This document shows positions 41,916-51,067 of a stretch of 64,000 nt of DNA, piece by piece. The position numbers were made by a program, and so were the translations under genes. The notes under the pieces were generated by a model. It did no database searches and was not told where the DNA came from. It was given only the letters and a program-made list of their open reading frames with translations. This DNA comes from an uncultured Bacteroides sp. (GTDB taxonomy: Bacteria > Bacteroidota > Bacteroidia > Bacteroidales > Bacteroidaceae), in contig NZ_OY781099.1 in the NCBI RefSeq assembly GCF_963676325.1, positions 3,782,001 to 3,846,000 of the forward strand, given 5' to 3'. Position 1 is the first letter of the stretch; every line of letters starts with the position of its first letter.

Positions 41916-42650
41916 TTATAAAACGCAGTGCACTTCTTTAAACAGGTACCCTCTTTCTTCACCGGTTTCTGTGCATAAAATCAATCTTCCGTCGGGCTCA
42001 ATCCGTACAATCCGGGCAGAGAACTGACCATTATTGTCTGCATAAAGATGAAAACCTTCTCTGCGGAACAATGAATCGTGATATCGTTTACTGATGGCTT
42101 CCGTCTCTCCTCTTTGCAACAATTCGTAGTAATAGGAAAGCAGATGAAGCATACTGGCAAGCACATCACCACAATCATGTGTTTCGCCCGTAATGTTTTT
42201 CAGTGAAACGGGGTTAGGTGCGTTACTTATAAACGCATCCTGATTGATATTAACACCAATTCCGGGAATACTTTCCGAGAGCATCCTCCCTGCCAGATCG
42301 TTTTCAATGAGCATGCCACTGATTTTTTTCTCATTCCAGTAGATGTCGTTAGGCCATTTAATACTGAATCCGTCAGCAAACTGGTCTAAGGATTCTTTTA
42401 CTGCCAGACTGGATACCTGCGAGATAAGGAATTGCGAACGAGCCGGAACGAAATGTGGTTTCAGCAACACGGAGAAAAGAAGATTCTTCCCCTCTTCGCT
42501 CTCCCAGGAATTGCCTCTCTGCCCTTTGCCCGACGACTGAAATTCAGTGGTAATAACAGTAAACTCGGGCAGTTTTTCCCTTGAAAGCAATTCGCGAAGA
42601 TGATTATTTGTAGAATCGGTCTCTTTTAATCGGATGATAGTAGGCTTCAT
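41916..42650 (-). CDS. birA: Biotin-protein ligase (monofunctional BirA)
   Basis: 244 residues. Starts with the catalytic domain, no DNA-binding domain: LKETDSTNNHLREL, then TTEFQSSGKGQRGNSWES (biotinyl-AMP loop) and IKWPNDIYWNEKKISGMLIE. It attaches biotin to carboxylase subunits, for example in fatty acid or propionate metabolism. The small C-terminal cap domain (FSARIVRIEPDGRLILCTET) is present. It begins 3 bases after the YjbR-family gene ends, so the two may be co-transcribed. Confidence 0.9.
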   Translation of the reverse strand: MKPTIIRLKETDSTNNHLRELLSREKLPEFTVITTEFQSSGKGQRGNSWESEEGKNLLFSVLLKPHFVPARSQFLISQVSSLAVKESLDQFADGFSIKWPNDIYWNEKKISGMLIENDLAGRMLSESIPGIGVNINQDAFISNAPNPVSLKNITGETHDCGDVLASMLHLLSYYYELLQRGETEAISKRYHDSLFRREGFHLYADNNGQFSARIVRIEPDGRLILCTETGEERGYLFKEVHCVL

Positions 42651-42653
42651 GTT

Positions 42654-43010
42654 TCAAGGCAATGCATCATACTCCGCACGCAGTTTCCGTGTAAATTTCT
42701 TAATCACTTCTTCGTACGAATGATCTATTAGTTTCTTAATCAGGGCATCATCAACACTTCCGTCGAAAGACACCTGATTCCAATATTTCTTATTAAAGTG
42801 GTAAGCACCCTCAATGCCCGAATATCTTTCCCTTAGCTCAATGGCATATTCAGGGTCGCACTTCATTGAAATACGATCCGGCTTTTCCAGATCCATCAGA
42901 ACAAACATTTTATTCATTACCCGAATAACCAAATTCACCTCGTCAAAAGGGAAATCTTCTGTAACCCCTTTCTTTTGCAAACAATATTCTCTGGCTGATT
43001 CTATATCCAT
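42654..43010 (-). CDS. MmcQ/YjbR-family DNA-binding protein
   Basis: 118 residues. The pattern MDIESAREYCLQKKGVTEDF, KMFVLMDLEKPDRISMKCDP and HFNKKYWNQVSFDGSVDD is typical of the CyaY-like-fold YjbR family. Members bind double-stranded DNA weakly, but their function is unknown. Full-length for the family. Genes on either side are also minus-strand (YraN family upstream, birA downstream). Confidence 0.85.
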   Translation of the reverse strand: MDIESAREYCLQKKGVTEDFPFDEVNLVIRVMNKMFVLMDLEKPDRISMKCDPEYAIELRERYSGIEGAYHFNKKYWNQVSFDGSVDDALIKKLIDHSYEEVIKKFTRKLRAEYDALP

Positions 43011-43045
43011 AACATAATCTATTTAGATAAAACCTGTGATGCAAA

Positions 43046-43411
43046 CTACCAAACGGGAGGATAAAAAGCTTCTTTAATATGCTCAACAGTAAAACTGCCC
43101 GCCTCTCCCACAATTGTGATAATATCAAAACGTACCGGCAGGTCTATCTGGAATAATCGCAGATAAGCATCCGCAGCCAATACCGTTCTTCTTATCTTTA
43201 GCGGAGTAACGGCATCCTGTGGCTCGGCAAAAAGATTGTTTCTTCTGGTTTTCACCTCCACTATTATCAGCTCGTCTTCCTTCTCGGCCACAATATCCAG
43301 CTCCTTGCGTCCCCGTCTCCAGTTACGGTGACGGACAGTGTAATCATGAGAGATAAGATACTTTACAGCCTCCTCCTCACCATTTTTTCCAAGAATATTG
43401 TGCTCTGCCAT
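43046..43411 (-). CDS. YraN/UPF0102-family endonuclease-like protein
   Basis: 121 residues from the ATG at 43411 (MAEHNILGKNGEEEAVKYLI); a TTG five codons upstream is less likely. NWRRGRKELDIVAEKEDELI and IVEVKTRR hold the restriction-endonuclease-like catalytic residues (E, D, ExK). The family is related to Holliday-junction resolvases, role uncertain. 35 bases upstream of the YjbR-family gene. Confidence 0.85.
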   Translation of the reverse strand: MAEHNILGKNGEEEAVKYLISHDYTVRHRNWRRGRKELDIVAEKEDELIIVEVKTRRNNLFAEPQDAVTPLKIRRTVLAADAYLRLFQIDLPVRFDIITIVGEAGSFTVEHIKEAFYPPVW

Positions 43412-43465
43412 AGATTGTTTTTGCAAATTTACTGAATTTATTCTTTGATTTTACAGAAGTAAAAG

Positions 43466-43473
43466 TAATTTTG
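43466..43473 (+). promoter_or_regulatory. Bacteroides -7 box for 43482 gene
   Basis: TAATTTTG fits TAnnTTTG. Only eight bases separate it from the first ATG of the downstream gene, so that mRNA would be nearly leaderless if this box is used. Confidence 0.4.
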
Positions 43474-43481
43474 CAGTGGAT

Positions 43482-43715
43482 ATGGGAACAAATGACAGAA
43501 AAAGAATAAAAACGCCGGCAAACTTGCCAAAACGTCAGCAACACATCACCTGCTCACTGAGTGAAGAGGAGATGCAGATTGTGGAGCGCTATCTTTGCAA
43601 ATATAAGATAGAGAATAAATCCCGCTGGCTGCGCGAGACTGTTCTTCAGTTTGTTTACAAGAATATGCAGGAAGATTACCCTACCCTCTTCGGCGAACAC
43701 GATATGAGACGCTAA
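43482..43715 (+). CDS. Small conserved hypothetical protein (RHH-like)
   Basis: 77 residues from the ATG at 43482 (MGTNDRKRIKTPANLPKRQQ); a GTG two codons upstream is the alternative. The core HITCSLSEEEMQIVERYLCK and ENKSRWLRETVLQFV looks like a ribbon-helix-helix or short helical DNA-binding fold. It lies one base ahead of tadA, so co-transcription is certain. No function is established. Confidence 0.65.
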   Translation: MGTNDRKRIKTPANLPKRQQHITCSLSEEEMQIVERYLCKYKIENKSRWLRETVLQFVYKNMQEDYPTLFGEHDMRR

Positions 43716-43716
43716 T

Positions 43717-44151
43717 ATGCTGGACGATACTTATTTCATGAAACAGGCTTTGGTAGAAGCCCAGAAAGCGTTCGACAGAGGTGAGATTCCTGTCGGAGCC
43801 GTTGTGGTTAGCAAAGAACGAATTATTGCCCGCAGTCACAATCTTACTGAAACGCTTAACGATGTAACCGCCCATGCTGAAATGCAAGCCATTACTGCTG
43901 CCGCCAATATCCTTGGAGGAAAGTATCTCAATGAATGCACCATTTATGTTACTGTAGAACCTTGCGTGATGTGCGCCGGAGCAATAGCCTGGGCACAGAC
44001 AGGTAAATTAGTTTTCGGAGCTGAAGATGAAAAAAGAGGCTATCAGAAATATGCTCCTGAAGCGCTTCATCCTAAAACAGTTGTTGTTAAGGGAATACTA
44101 AAAGAGGAATGCGCTACTCTTATGAAATCATTCTTTCAGAAAAGACGCTAG
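43717..44151 (+). CDS. tadA: tRNA adenosine deaminase / nucleoside deaminase
   Basis: 144 residues. DDTYFMKQALVEAQKAFDRG, then TAHAEMQAI (zinc His and catalytic Glu) and EPCVMCAGAIAWA (zinc Cys pair) are the CDA/TadA signature. The likely reaction is A34-to-I editing in tRNA-Arg(ACG), an essential step for decoding; a free-nucleobase deaminase is the alternative. It lies next to a small RHH-like gene. The enzyme is a homodimer in relatives. Confidence 0.88.
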   Translation: MLDDTYFMKQALVEAQKAFDRGEIPVGAVVVSKERIIARSHNLTETLNDVTAHAEMQAITAAANILGGKYLNECTIYVTVEPCVMCAGAIAWAQTGKLVFGAEDEKRGYQKYAPEALHPKTVVVKGILKEECATLMKSFFQKRR

Positions 44152-44193
44152 TAACTTTTATAGAAAGCGAGTAGCTTTAATAGAGAGAAAAGG

Positions 44194-44436
44194 TTATTTA
44201 TCTTCTTTTATCTCCTCGTACTCAACATATTCTCCATCCTCCTTATCAAAAATCTTTTTATGTTTAGGTTCCGGTTCTGCTTTGTGAGCAGGTTCTTCTC
44301 CACCAAAAGAAGAGCTATGGAAACCCGCTTTACGTCCAATGCCAAAGAGAAGGCGCAGAATTCCGCTGATTATTGATAAGCCAAAGACTATAACTAGAAT
44401 AATTATGAAAATAAAAAAGCCAAATATAGCACCCAT
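44194..44436 (-). CDS. DUF4834-family membrane protein
   Basis: 80 residues: one N-terminal membrane helix (MGAIFGFFIFIIILVIVFGL) then an acidic, Lys-rich cytoplasmic tail ending EDGEYVEYEEIKEDK. This matches the Bacteroidetes DUF4834 pattern, function unknown. It starts 60 bases beyond the pssA stop on the same strand, so it may be the last gene of the psd-pssA operon. Confidence 0.75.
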   Translation of the reverse strand: MGAIFGFFIFIIILVIVFGLSIISGILRLLFGIGRKAGFHSSSFGGEEPAHKAEPEPKHKKIFDKEDGEYVEYEEIKEDK

Positions 44437-44495
44437 GAGTAATAAGTTTATTTATAATATAGATGGCAATACAACAAGCGTGCCAGAAATATTGT

Positions 44496-45203
44496 TTACT
44501 TCTTGTTTCTTGTAATAACAGAAAGAAGAATATACCAAACAATAATTGCAGCAAATCCGGCTATTCCTAAAAAGATAAGTAGCGGAATGCAAACCAAGAG
44601 AAATATAAAACTCACTTTATTGTCTTTCCAGGAAAGATTCTTGAATTTTAAAGAGAACATAGGTATCTCTGAAACCAGAAGGTAAGAGAATATAACCACA
44701 AGAATAAAAAGGTATATAGCATTAAAACTATCTGAAACTAAAAAAGAATGTGCTCCAACAACCAATGATCCCCAGAATAGCGCATTCGCTGGTACCGGAA
44801 GACCAATAAAAGAGGTGGTCTGACGTTCATCAACATTAAACTTTGCCAGTCTTAAAGCCGAGAAAACAGAGATGGTGAATGCTAGAAAAGGAATAGACTC
44901 TTCCACACCTGTCAGGAATGAAGGGTACTGAACCTCTTTAAATAAAGAGAATATCAATACTGAAGGAGCAACTCCAAAGCTTACATCATCAGCAAGTGAA
45001 TCTAAATCTTTCCCAATTTTTGAATAAGCATGAAGAGTACGTGCCAGCATTCCGTCAAAGAAATCAAAAACCGCACTTAGAACAATAAAAAGCATCGCCA
45101 ATTCGTACTTTGCTTCAAAAGCCATCACAGCAGCAATGCAGCCGGAGAATAGGTTTAAACAAGTAACAGAGTTTGGAATGTGACGAGTAATAGAGTTTGC
45201 CAT
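44496..45203 (-). CDS. pssA: CDP-diacylglycerol--serine O-phosphatidyltransferase
   Basis: 235 residues with six to eight membrane helices. The CDP-alcohol phosphotransferase motif appears in full as FDGMLARTLHAYSKIGKDLD...SLADD (DG-x2-AR-x8-G-x3-D-x3-D). It joins CDP-diacylglycerol and serine to phosphatidylserine in the inner membrane. The next enzyme of the pathway, psd, is upstream by 9 bases, so the two form one operon. Confidence 0.92.
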   Translation of the reverse strand: MANSITRHIPNSVTCLNLFSGCIAAVMAFEAKYELAMLFIVLSAVFDFFDGMLARTLHAYSKIGKDLDSLADDVSFGVAPSVLIFSLFKEVQYPSFLTGVEESIPFLAFTISVFSALRLAKFNVDERQTTSFIGLPVPANALFWGSLVVGAHSFLVSDSFNAIYLFILVVIFSYLLVSEIPMFSLKFKNLSWKDNKVSFIFLLVCIPLLIFLGIAGFAAIIVWYILLSVITRNKK

Positions 45204-45212
45204 CGCAATATA

Positions 45213-45899
45213 TTATTTCAATTTAGCCAATACTGTCTGGTTTCCGGTAGTCAACTGTCCCATCTTGACAAAGATCTCAGTACCTAACGGAAGGTAAACA
45301 TCCACCCGTGAACCAAACTTAATGAATCCCATATGCTCATCAATATAACATTCTTCCCCAGCTTCTGCATATGTTACAATACGTCTTGCCATTGCACCGG
45401 CAATCTGTCTTACCAATACTTCTACTCCTTCAGGTGTTTCAATTACAACCAAAGAACGTTCATTGTCAGTACTTGCTTTAGGCAACCAGGCTTTCATGAA
45501 TTTCCCGTCCTGGTGTCCCACTTTCTTAACGGTACCATCTACCGGATACCAGTTGGCATGTACATTGACTACACTCATAAAGATAGAAACCATGATTCGT
45601 CTGTCGTGAAAGTATTCGTTTTCCTCAACTTCCTCAACAACAACAATCTTTCCATCAGCCGGAGCTACAACTATCTTTTCAGTCTCTTCGCCAAATATAC
45701 GAATAGGACAACGGAAGAAGTTTACCATTAGTCCATATACAAATGTACTTACTAACGCTAAAAGATAAAACGGTAATTTACAGTCAAAACAGAAATATAC
45801 TAAACTATTAATTGCAAGAAAGAAAAGCAATCCTGCCACCAATATGTGAGTTCCTTCTCTATGTAGTCTAATTTTCTTTAACTTTTTTAATCGGCCCAT
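45213..45899 (-). CDS. psd: Phosphatidylserine decarboxylase (proenzyme)
   Basis: 228 residues. An N-terminal membrane segment (HILVAGLLFFLAINSLVYF) precedes the catalytic barrel: VAPADGKIVVVEE, then FMSVVNVHANWYPVDG and HMGFIKFGSRVDVYLP. The Gly-Ser of the FGS motif is the self-cleavage site that creates the pyruvoyl cofactor, as in the short bacterial class. It makes phosphatidylethanolamine from the product of pssA, which follows 9 bases later. Confidence 0.92.
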   Translation of the reverse strand: MGRLKKLKKIRLHREGTHILVAGLLFFLAINSLVYFCFDCKLPFYLLALVSTFVYGLMVNFFRCPIRIFGEETEKIVVAPADGKIVVVEEVEENEYFHDRRIMVSIFMSVVNVHANWYPVDGTVKKVGHQDGKFMKAWLPKASTDNERSLVVIETPEGVEVLVRQIAGAMARRIVTYAEAGEECYIDEHMGFIKFGSRVDVYLPLGTEIFVKMGQLTTGNQTVLAKLK

Positions 45900-46037
45900 G
45901 AGTCCTTTTTAATGAATTATCTGGCAAAAATAATCTTATTTTGAAAAGCCACCAAGTAATTCTTCATAGAAATGAATAAATTTAATGTATTTCTTTAAAA
46001 AAGCACTAATGTTGATAACTTTTAGCTATTTCATTTT

Positions 46038-46065
46038 TTTGGGAATACAAAGCGAAGTATCTTTG
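46038..46065 (+). promoter_or_regulatory. Promoter for dnaE
   Basis: TTTG at 46038-46041 and TATCTTTG at 46058-46065 form a -33/-7 pair separated by 16 bases, somewhat short of the usual spacing. The ATG follows 50 bases later. psd diverges on the other side of the 215-base gap. Confidence 0.5.
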
Positions 46066-46114
46066 AAAACTGATTTTAGAAGAGACTCGTTATTTTTAAA
46101 AACTATTAGTTATT

Positions 46115-49100
46115 ATGCAAGATTTTGTTCATTTACATGTCCACTCACAATACTCAATCCTCGACGGACAGGCTGCTGTCACGGCTTTAGTTGATAAAGC
46201 AATTGCCGATGGAATGAAGGGAATTGCTTTGACCGACCACGGAAACATGTTCGGGGTAAAAGAATTCTTCAACTATGTAAAGAAGAAAAATGGAGGTGCT
46301 AACGGAGAAATAAAAGATCTGAAGAAAAAGATTTCTAAAATTGAGGCGGGAGAACTGGAGTGTGAAGATAAGGAAGCTGAAATAAGAAACTGCAAAGAAC
46401 AGCTGGAAGCAGCAAAAAAGAAATTATTTAAACCAATTATAGGCTGCGAAATGTATGTGGCCAAACGGGCTCTTAATCTAAAGGAAGGAAAACCCGACCA
46501 GGGAGGTTACCACTTAATTGTACTTGCCAAGAATGAAACAGGATATCATAATCTGATAAAGCTGGTTTCTAAAGCATGGACAGACGGTTTCTATTCCCGC
46601 CCGCGTACTGACAGGAATGAATTAGAAAAGCATCGCGAGGGACTTATTATTTCATCGGCTTGTTTGGGAGGTGAGATTCCCCGGAAGATCAGAGACGAAA
46701 AGATAGAAGAAGCCGAAGAAGCAATTCAGTGGTATAAAAGGGTTTTCGGTAGTGACTTCTATCTGGAATTGCAGCGCCACAAGGCTACTGTAGCCAGAGC
46801 CAACCATGAAGCATTTGCCTTGCAGTCTATTGTCAATGAACAAATTATAAAGCTTGCTAAAAAGCACGATGTTAAACTGATATGCACCAATGATGTGCAC
46901 TTTGTGGATGAGGAAAATGCCGAAGCTCACGACCGTTTGATCTGTCTAAGCACGGGAAGAGATCTGGATGATCCTAATCGTATGCTCTATTCCAAGCAGG
47001 AATGGATGAAGACTAAGGAGGAGATGAATGCAGTTTTCGCTGATGTACCGGAATCTCTTTCCACAACCGTGGAGATATGCGACCAAGTGGAATTCTACAC
47101 TATCGACCATGATCCTATTCTTCCAAACTTCCCTAAGCCACCGGGCTTTGATAATGATGATGACTATCTTCGTTACCTCACTTATGAGGGGGCAAAGAAA
47201 CGTTGGGGAGAGATGAATGAGGAACAGAAAGAGCGGGTTGATTTTGAGCTTTCCACTGTTAAACACATGGGATTCCCCGGATACTTCCTTATTGTACAGG
47301 ACTTTATTGCTGCTGCAAGAGAAATGGGTGTATCTGTTGGGCCGGGACGTGGTTCGGCTGCGGGATCTGCCGTGGCTTACTGCCTTGGGATTACTCAGAT
47401 TGACCCTATTGAATATGATTTGCTTTTCGAACGTTTCCTGAATCCCGACCGTATCTCACTGCCGGATATCGATATTGACTTTGATGATGACGGCCGTGGT
47501 GAAGTGCTTCGTTGGGTAACAGAGAAATATGGCAAAGAGAAAGTGGCACATATTATTACTTATGGAACAATGGCTACTAAGCTGGCCATCAAGGATGTGG
47601 CACGTGTGCAGAAGTTACCGTTATCTGAATCGGACAGATTAACCAAATATATTCCCGACCGTTTACCGGAAGTCAATGGAAAGTCGCCAAAGATTAACCT
47701 GAAGAATTGCATCGCGGCAATACCCGAATTGCAGGAAGCATGTAACTCTTACGATCCTTTGATACGCGATACGATGAAGTATGCCCAGATGCTGGAAGGA
47801 AATGTCCGCGGAACGGGAGTACATGCCTGCGGAACCATTATTTGCCGTGACGATATTACGGACTGGGTGCCGGTTAGTACGGCTGATGATAAAGAAACCG
47901 GAGAGAAAATGCTTGTTACCCAGTATGAAGGTTCGGTTATTGAAGACACAGGGCTGATCAAAATGGACTTCCTGGGACTCAAAACGTTATCAATCATCAA
48001 GGAAGCAATAGCAAATATAAAATTGCACCAGGGAATAGATCTGGATATTGACACCATTTCTACAAAAGACGAGGCTACTTATAAATTATATAGTGAAGGA
48101 AGAACCGTTGGAACCTTCCAGTTTGAGTCGGCCGGTATGCAGAAATATTTAAGAGAGCTGCAACCTTCCACATTCGAAGATCTTATCGCGATGAATGCCC
48201 TTTACCGTCCGGGACCGATGGATTATATCCCTCAGTTCATTGACCGTAAGCATGGTCGCGAACCTATTGTATACGATATTCCTGTAATGGAAAAGTATCT
48301 TAAAGATACGTATGGTATTACGGTATATCAGGAACAGGTGATGCTTCTGTCCAGACTTCTTGCGAATTTCACCCGTGGACAATCGGATGGATTACGTAAG
48401 GCAATGGGTAAAAAGCTGAAAGATAAACTGGATCACCTGAAGCCTATGTTCATTGAAGGTGGGAAAAGTAATGGTCACGACCCTAAGGTTCTGGAAAAGA
48501 TCTGGGCCGACTGGGAGAAATTCGCCTCTTATGCGTTCAACAAATCTCATGCAACCTGCTATTCGTGGGTAGCTTACCAGACTGCATACCTGAAAGCCAA
48601 TTATCCATCAGAGTATATGGCTGCCGTTCTGAGCCGAAACATCTCAAACATTGTGGATATCACAAGATTTATGGATGAGTGTAAAGCAATGGGCATTCTT
48701 GTTCTGGGGCCGGACGTAAATGAAAGTAATCTGAAGTTTACGGTAAATAAGCAGGGTAACATCCGCTTTGGACTGGGAGCCATCAAGGGTGTTGGCGAAA
48801 GTGCCGTGGCAGCAATCATAGAAGACCGCGAAAAGAACGGTCCGTTTACAGGTGTTTTTGATTTTGTGCAACGGGTAAACTTAAATGCCTGCAACAAGAA
48901 GAATATTGAAAACCTTGCACTTGCCGGAGGATTTGATAACTTCCCGGAACTAAAACGGGAGCAATACTTTGCACCGAACACTAAGGGGGAAACATTCCTC
49001 GAGGTACTGGTTCGTTATGGGAATAAATATCAGCTGGATAAATCGGCTGCAGTAAATTCTCTTTTCGGTGGAGACAATGTCATTGATATTGCCACTCCGG

Positions 49101-49771
49101 AAGTTATGCCGGCAGAAAGGTGGAACGACCTGGAACGTTTGAATAAAGAAAAGGAACTGGTGGGAATTTACCTTTCGGCTCACCCGCTGGACGAGTATTC
49201 CATTATATTGAAAGATGTATGCAATACTCACATGACCGATTTCTCTGACAGAGCTTCGCTGGTCAATAAGGAATTAACCTTCGGAGGAATTGTGACCAAC
49301 GTGCGTGAAGGGATGGGTAAAACAGGAAAACCGTTTGCAATAGTCAAGATTGAGGACTTCTCCGGCTCCAACGAGTTGCCCTTCTTCGGCAATGATTATA
49401 TAGAGTGGCGAAACTTTCTGTCAGTTGGAATGTTCTTATACATTAAAGGACGCTGTCAGCCGCGGCAATGGAAGCCCGATGAGCTGGATATCAAGATTAC
49501 ATCCATGGAGCTATTGCAGGAAGTAAAAGATTCCTTAATTGAAAAGATGACGATATTTATCCCATTGACAGCTTTGAATCAGCAAGTTGTGACAGAACTT
49601 TCTATTTTAAGCAATGAAAGTCCGGGAAAAACGGAGCTTTATTTTAAGATCTTTGATGAGGAGTCTAATTTTTCCGTTGATTTTATGGCGCGTTCAACCA
49701 AATTATCAGTAGGAAAAAAAATAGTCAATTATATAAATGAACATCCCGAACTTGAATATCATATTAATTAA
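46115..49771 (+). CDS. dnaE: DNA polymerase III subunit alpha
   Basis: 1218 residues. The PHP domain starts FVHLHVHSQYSILDGQAA. The palm has GPGRGSAAGSAVAYCLGI and PDIDIDFDD, which gives the catalytic Asp pair; YQEQVMLLSRLLANF and AYFN-like KSHATCYSWVAYQTA follow. The HhH and OB regions follow (LTFGGIVTNVREGMGKTGKP). A charged ~45-residue insertion (KDLKKKISKIEAGELECEDK) interrupts the PHP domain before PIIGCEMYVA. The replicative polymerase acts with the beta clamp. No frameshift is seen. Confidence 0.95.
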   Translation: MQDFVHLHVHSQYSILDGQAAVTALVDKAIADGMKGIALTDHGNMFGVKEFFNYVKKKNGGANGEIKDLKKKISKIEAGELECEDKEAEIRNCKEQLEAAKKKLFKPIIGCEMYVAKRALNLKEGKPDQGGYHLIVLAKNETGYHNLIKLVSKAWTDGFYSRPRTDRNELEKHREGLIISSACLGGEIPRKIRDEKIEEAEEAIQWYKRVFGSDFYLELQRHKATVARANHEAFALQSIVNEQIIKLAKKHDVKLICTNDVHFVDEENAEAHDRLICLSTGRDLDDPNRMLYSKQEWMKTKEEMNAVFADVPESLSTTVEICDQVEFYTIDHDPILPNFPKPPGFDNDDDYLRYLTYEGAKKRWGEMNEEQKERVDFELSTVKHMGFPGYFLIVQDFIAAAREMGVSVGPGRGSAAGSAVAYCLGITQIDPIEYDLLFERFLNPDRISLPDIDIDFDDDGRGEVLRWVTEKYGKEKVAHIITYGTMATKLAIKDVARVQKLPLSESDRLTKYIPDRLPEVNGKSPKINLKNCIAAIPELQEACNSYDPLIRDTMKYAQMLEGNVRGTGVHACGTIICRDDITDWVPVSTADDKETGEKMLVTQYEGSVIEDTGLIKMDFLGLKTLSIIKEAIANIKLHQGIDLDIDTISTKDEATYKLYSEGRTVGTFQFESAGMQKYLRELQPSTFEDLIAMNALYRPGPMDYIPQFIDRKHGREPIVYDIPVMEKYLKDTYGITVYQEQVMLLSRLLANFTRGQSDGLRKAMGKKLKDKLDHLKPMFIEGGKSNGHDPKVLEKIWADWEKFASYAFNKSHATCYSWVAYQTAYLKANYPSEYMAAVLSRNISNIVDITRFMDECKAMGILVLGPDVNESNLKFTVNKQGNIRFGLGAIKGVGESAVAAIIEDREKNGPFTGVFDFVQRVNLNACNKKNIENLALAGGFDNFPELKREQYFAPNTKGETFLEVLVRYGNKYQLDKSAAVNSLFGGDNVIDIATPEVMPAERWNDLERLNKEKELVGIYLSAHPLDEYSIILKDVCNTHMTDFSDRASLVNKELTFGGIVTNVREGMGKTGKPFAIVKIEDFSGSNELPFFGNDYIEWRNFLSVGMFLYIKGRCQPRQWKPDELDIKITSMELLQEVKDSLIEKMTIFIPLTALNQQVVTELSILSNESPGKTELYFKIFDEESNFSVDFMARSTKLSVGKKIVNYINEHPELEYHIN

Positions 49772-49774
49772 TAC

Positions 49775-49782
49775 TATATTTG
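49775..49782 (+). promoter_or_regulatory. Bacteroides -7 box for trxA
   Basis: TATATTTG, four bases after the dnaE stop and 39 bases before the trxA ATG, is an excellent -7 box, so trxA has its own promoter. Confidence 0.65.
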
Positions 49783-49820
49783 CATCAACATATATATAAA
49801 TATAAAAAAGAATATAAGTT

Positions 49821-50135
49821 ATGGCATTAGCAATTACCGACAATAATTTTGAAGAATTACTTCAAAGCGGAAAACCATTAGTAATAGATTTTTGGGCAAC
49901 ATGGTGTGGTCCTTGCAAACAAATAGGACCATCTATTGAAGAACTGGCTACAGAATACCAGGATAAAGTAACAGTTGGAAAATGTGATATCGAAGAAAAC
50001 GATGATCTTGTATCAAAATTCGGAATCCGTAATGTTCCTACTGTATTGTTTATTAAGAACGGAGAAGTTGTTGATAAACAAGTTGGTGCAGCTGCCAAGT
50101 CTGTTTTTCAGGCAAAAATTGATTCTTTACTGTAA
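49821..50135 (+). CDS. trxA: Thioredoxin
   Basis: 104 residues with the classic fold: FWATWCGPCKQIGPSIEELA holds the redox pair CGPC, then VGKCDIEENDDLVSKFGIRN, VPTVLFIKNGEVVDK (cis-Pro). A cytoplasmic disulfide reductase, reduced by thioredoxin reductase. No signal peptide. Normal length. Confidence 0.95.
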   Translation: MALAITDNNFEELLQSGKPLVIDFWATWCGPCKQIGPSIEELATEYQDKVTVGKCDIEENDDLVSKFGIRNVPTVLFIKNGEVVDKQVGAAAKSVFQAKIDSLL

Positions 50136-50178
50136 ATCAATAATAAATTAATAAAGACTCTCAAAACAAATTCAGATT

Positions 50179-50514
50179 ATGGGCTTAGAAGATGATTTCT
50201 TATTGGAAGATGAAGACGACGAAAAGACTGTCGAATTTATTAAGAACTTTTTGCCACAAGACTTGAAAGACAAGTTTACTGACGATGAGCTCTATTATTT
50301 CCTTGACGTGATGGTAGATTATTATTCTACCAGCGGATGCCTTGATGTTCAACCCGATGCAGAAGGCTATGTAAACATAGACCAGGATGAAATCGTGGAT
50401 TACATTGTGAAAGAGGCTAACAAGGATGGCATGGGAGAGTTTAGTCCCGAAGATATTCTCTTTGTTGTTCAGGGAGAAATGGAATATGGGAATTCATTAG
50501 GTCAGGTTGATTAA
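50179..50514 (+). CDS. Conserved acidic hypothetical protein
   Basis: 111 residues, very acidic (LEDDFLLEDEDDEKTVEFIK), helical (LPQDLKDKFTDDELYYFLDV) and ending VVQGEMEYGNSLGQVD. No enzyme motif. It follows trxA by 43 bases, so it may share that transcript. I do not recognise the family. Confidence 0.7.
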   Translation: MGLEDDFLLEDEDDEKTVEFIKNFLPQDLKDKFTDDELYYFLDVMVDYYSTSGCLDVQPDAEGYVNIDQDEIVDYIVKEANKDGMGEFSPEDILFVVQGEMEYGNSLGQVD

Positions 50515-50564
50515 CCTCACTTAAAACTATTCCTGAATCCAGATTAGCAGGATAAAATACATTT

Positions 50565-50604
50565 CAGTCCGTTGCAAGGATAAGCTTGCAACGGACTGTT
50601 TTTT
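50565..50604 (+). terminator. Strong intrinsic terminator
   Basis: CAGTCCGTTGCAAG (50565-50578) pairs perfectly with 50585-50598 over a 6-base loop and is followed by six Ts. It ends the trxA transcript. Confidence 0.9.
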
Positions 50605-50815
50605 ATATTGGAAATAGTATTAGTCCCCCCCACTAGAAGTATTACTTTGACCTCCTTATTTCTGTTGATTAACTTCACTTGCAGCTTTAATCCGGGCATC
50701 TCTATGGGCAGCATCTTTACCTATTTGATAAGAAAAATTTTTATCTGATCTCATATTAATGCTACATTTTTTGAATTAATTATTCATTTAACTGTAAGGT
50801 TGCCGGAGTTGATCC

Positions 50816-51067
50816 ATGAGTGATTATCCAGACCTACACATACCAAACACGAATAATGCTTTGGAAGCCTTAAACTTAGATTTGAAAGCAAAACTTAATC
50901 TTCATAAAGATATTTCTAAAGAAACAAATTCTATTTGCGAAAATACTCTATTAATTCCTGTTATTCATACATTTTTTTGTGAGCCCCAAGCTATTAGGCT
51001 TAGGGCTCTTGAATTTATTAAGAGAGTTATTTTTTATAATCGAAATCGTAATGCCAACTACTTCTAA
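50816..51067 (+). pseudogene. Transposase C-terminal remnant
   Basis: 83 residues. IPNTNNALEALNLDLKAKLN and LHKDIS resemble the conserved C-terminal block of an IS transposase (usually IPNTTN-LE-x-F-LK), with the motif in mutated form. The rest of the transposase is missing: an in-frame TGA lies just upstream, and 50605-50815 shows no coherent coding. Its tail overlaps the convergent 51027-51740 gene by 41 bases. Non-functional. Confidence 0.55.

Noticed and set aside
50816..51067. Intact small gene
   Set aside because: It has only the C-terminal block of a transposase with a stop just upstream and a tail that overlaps an opposing gene; treated as a remnant.
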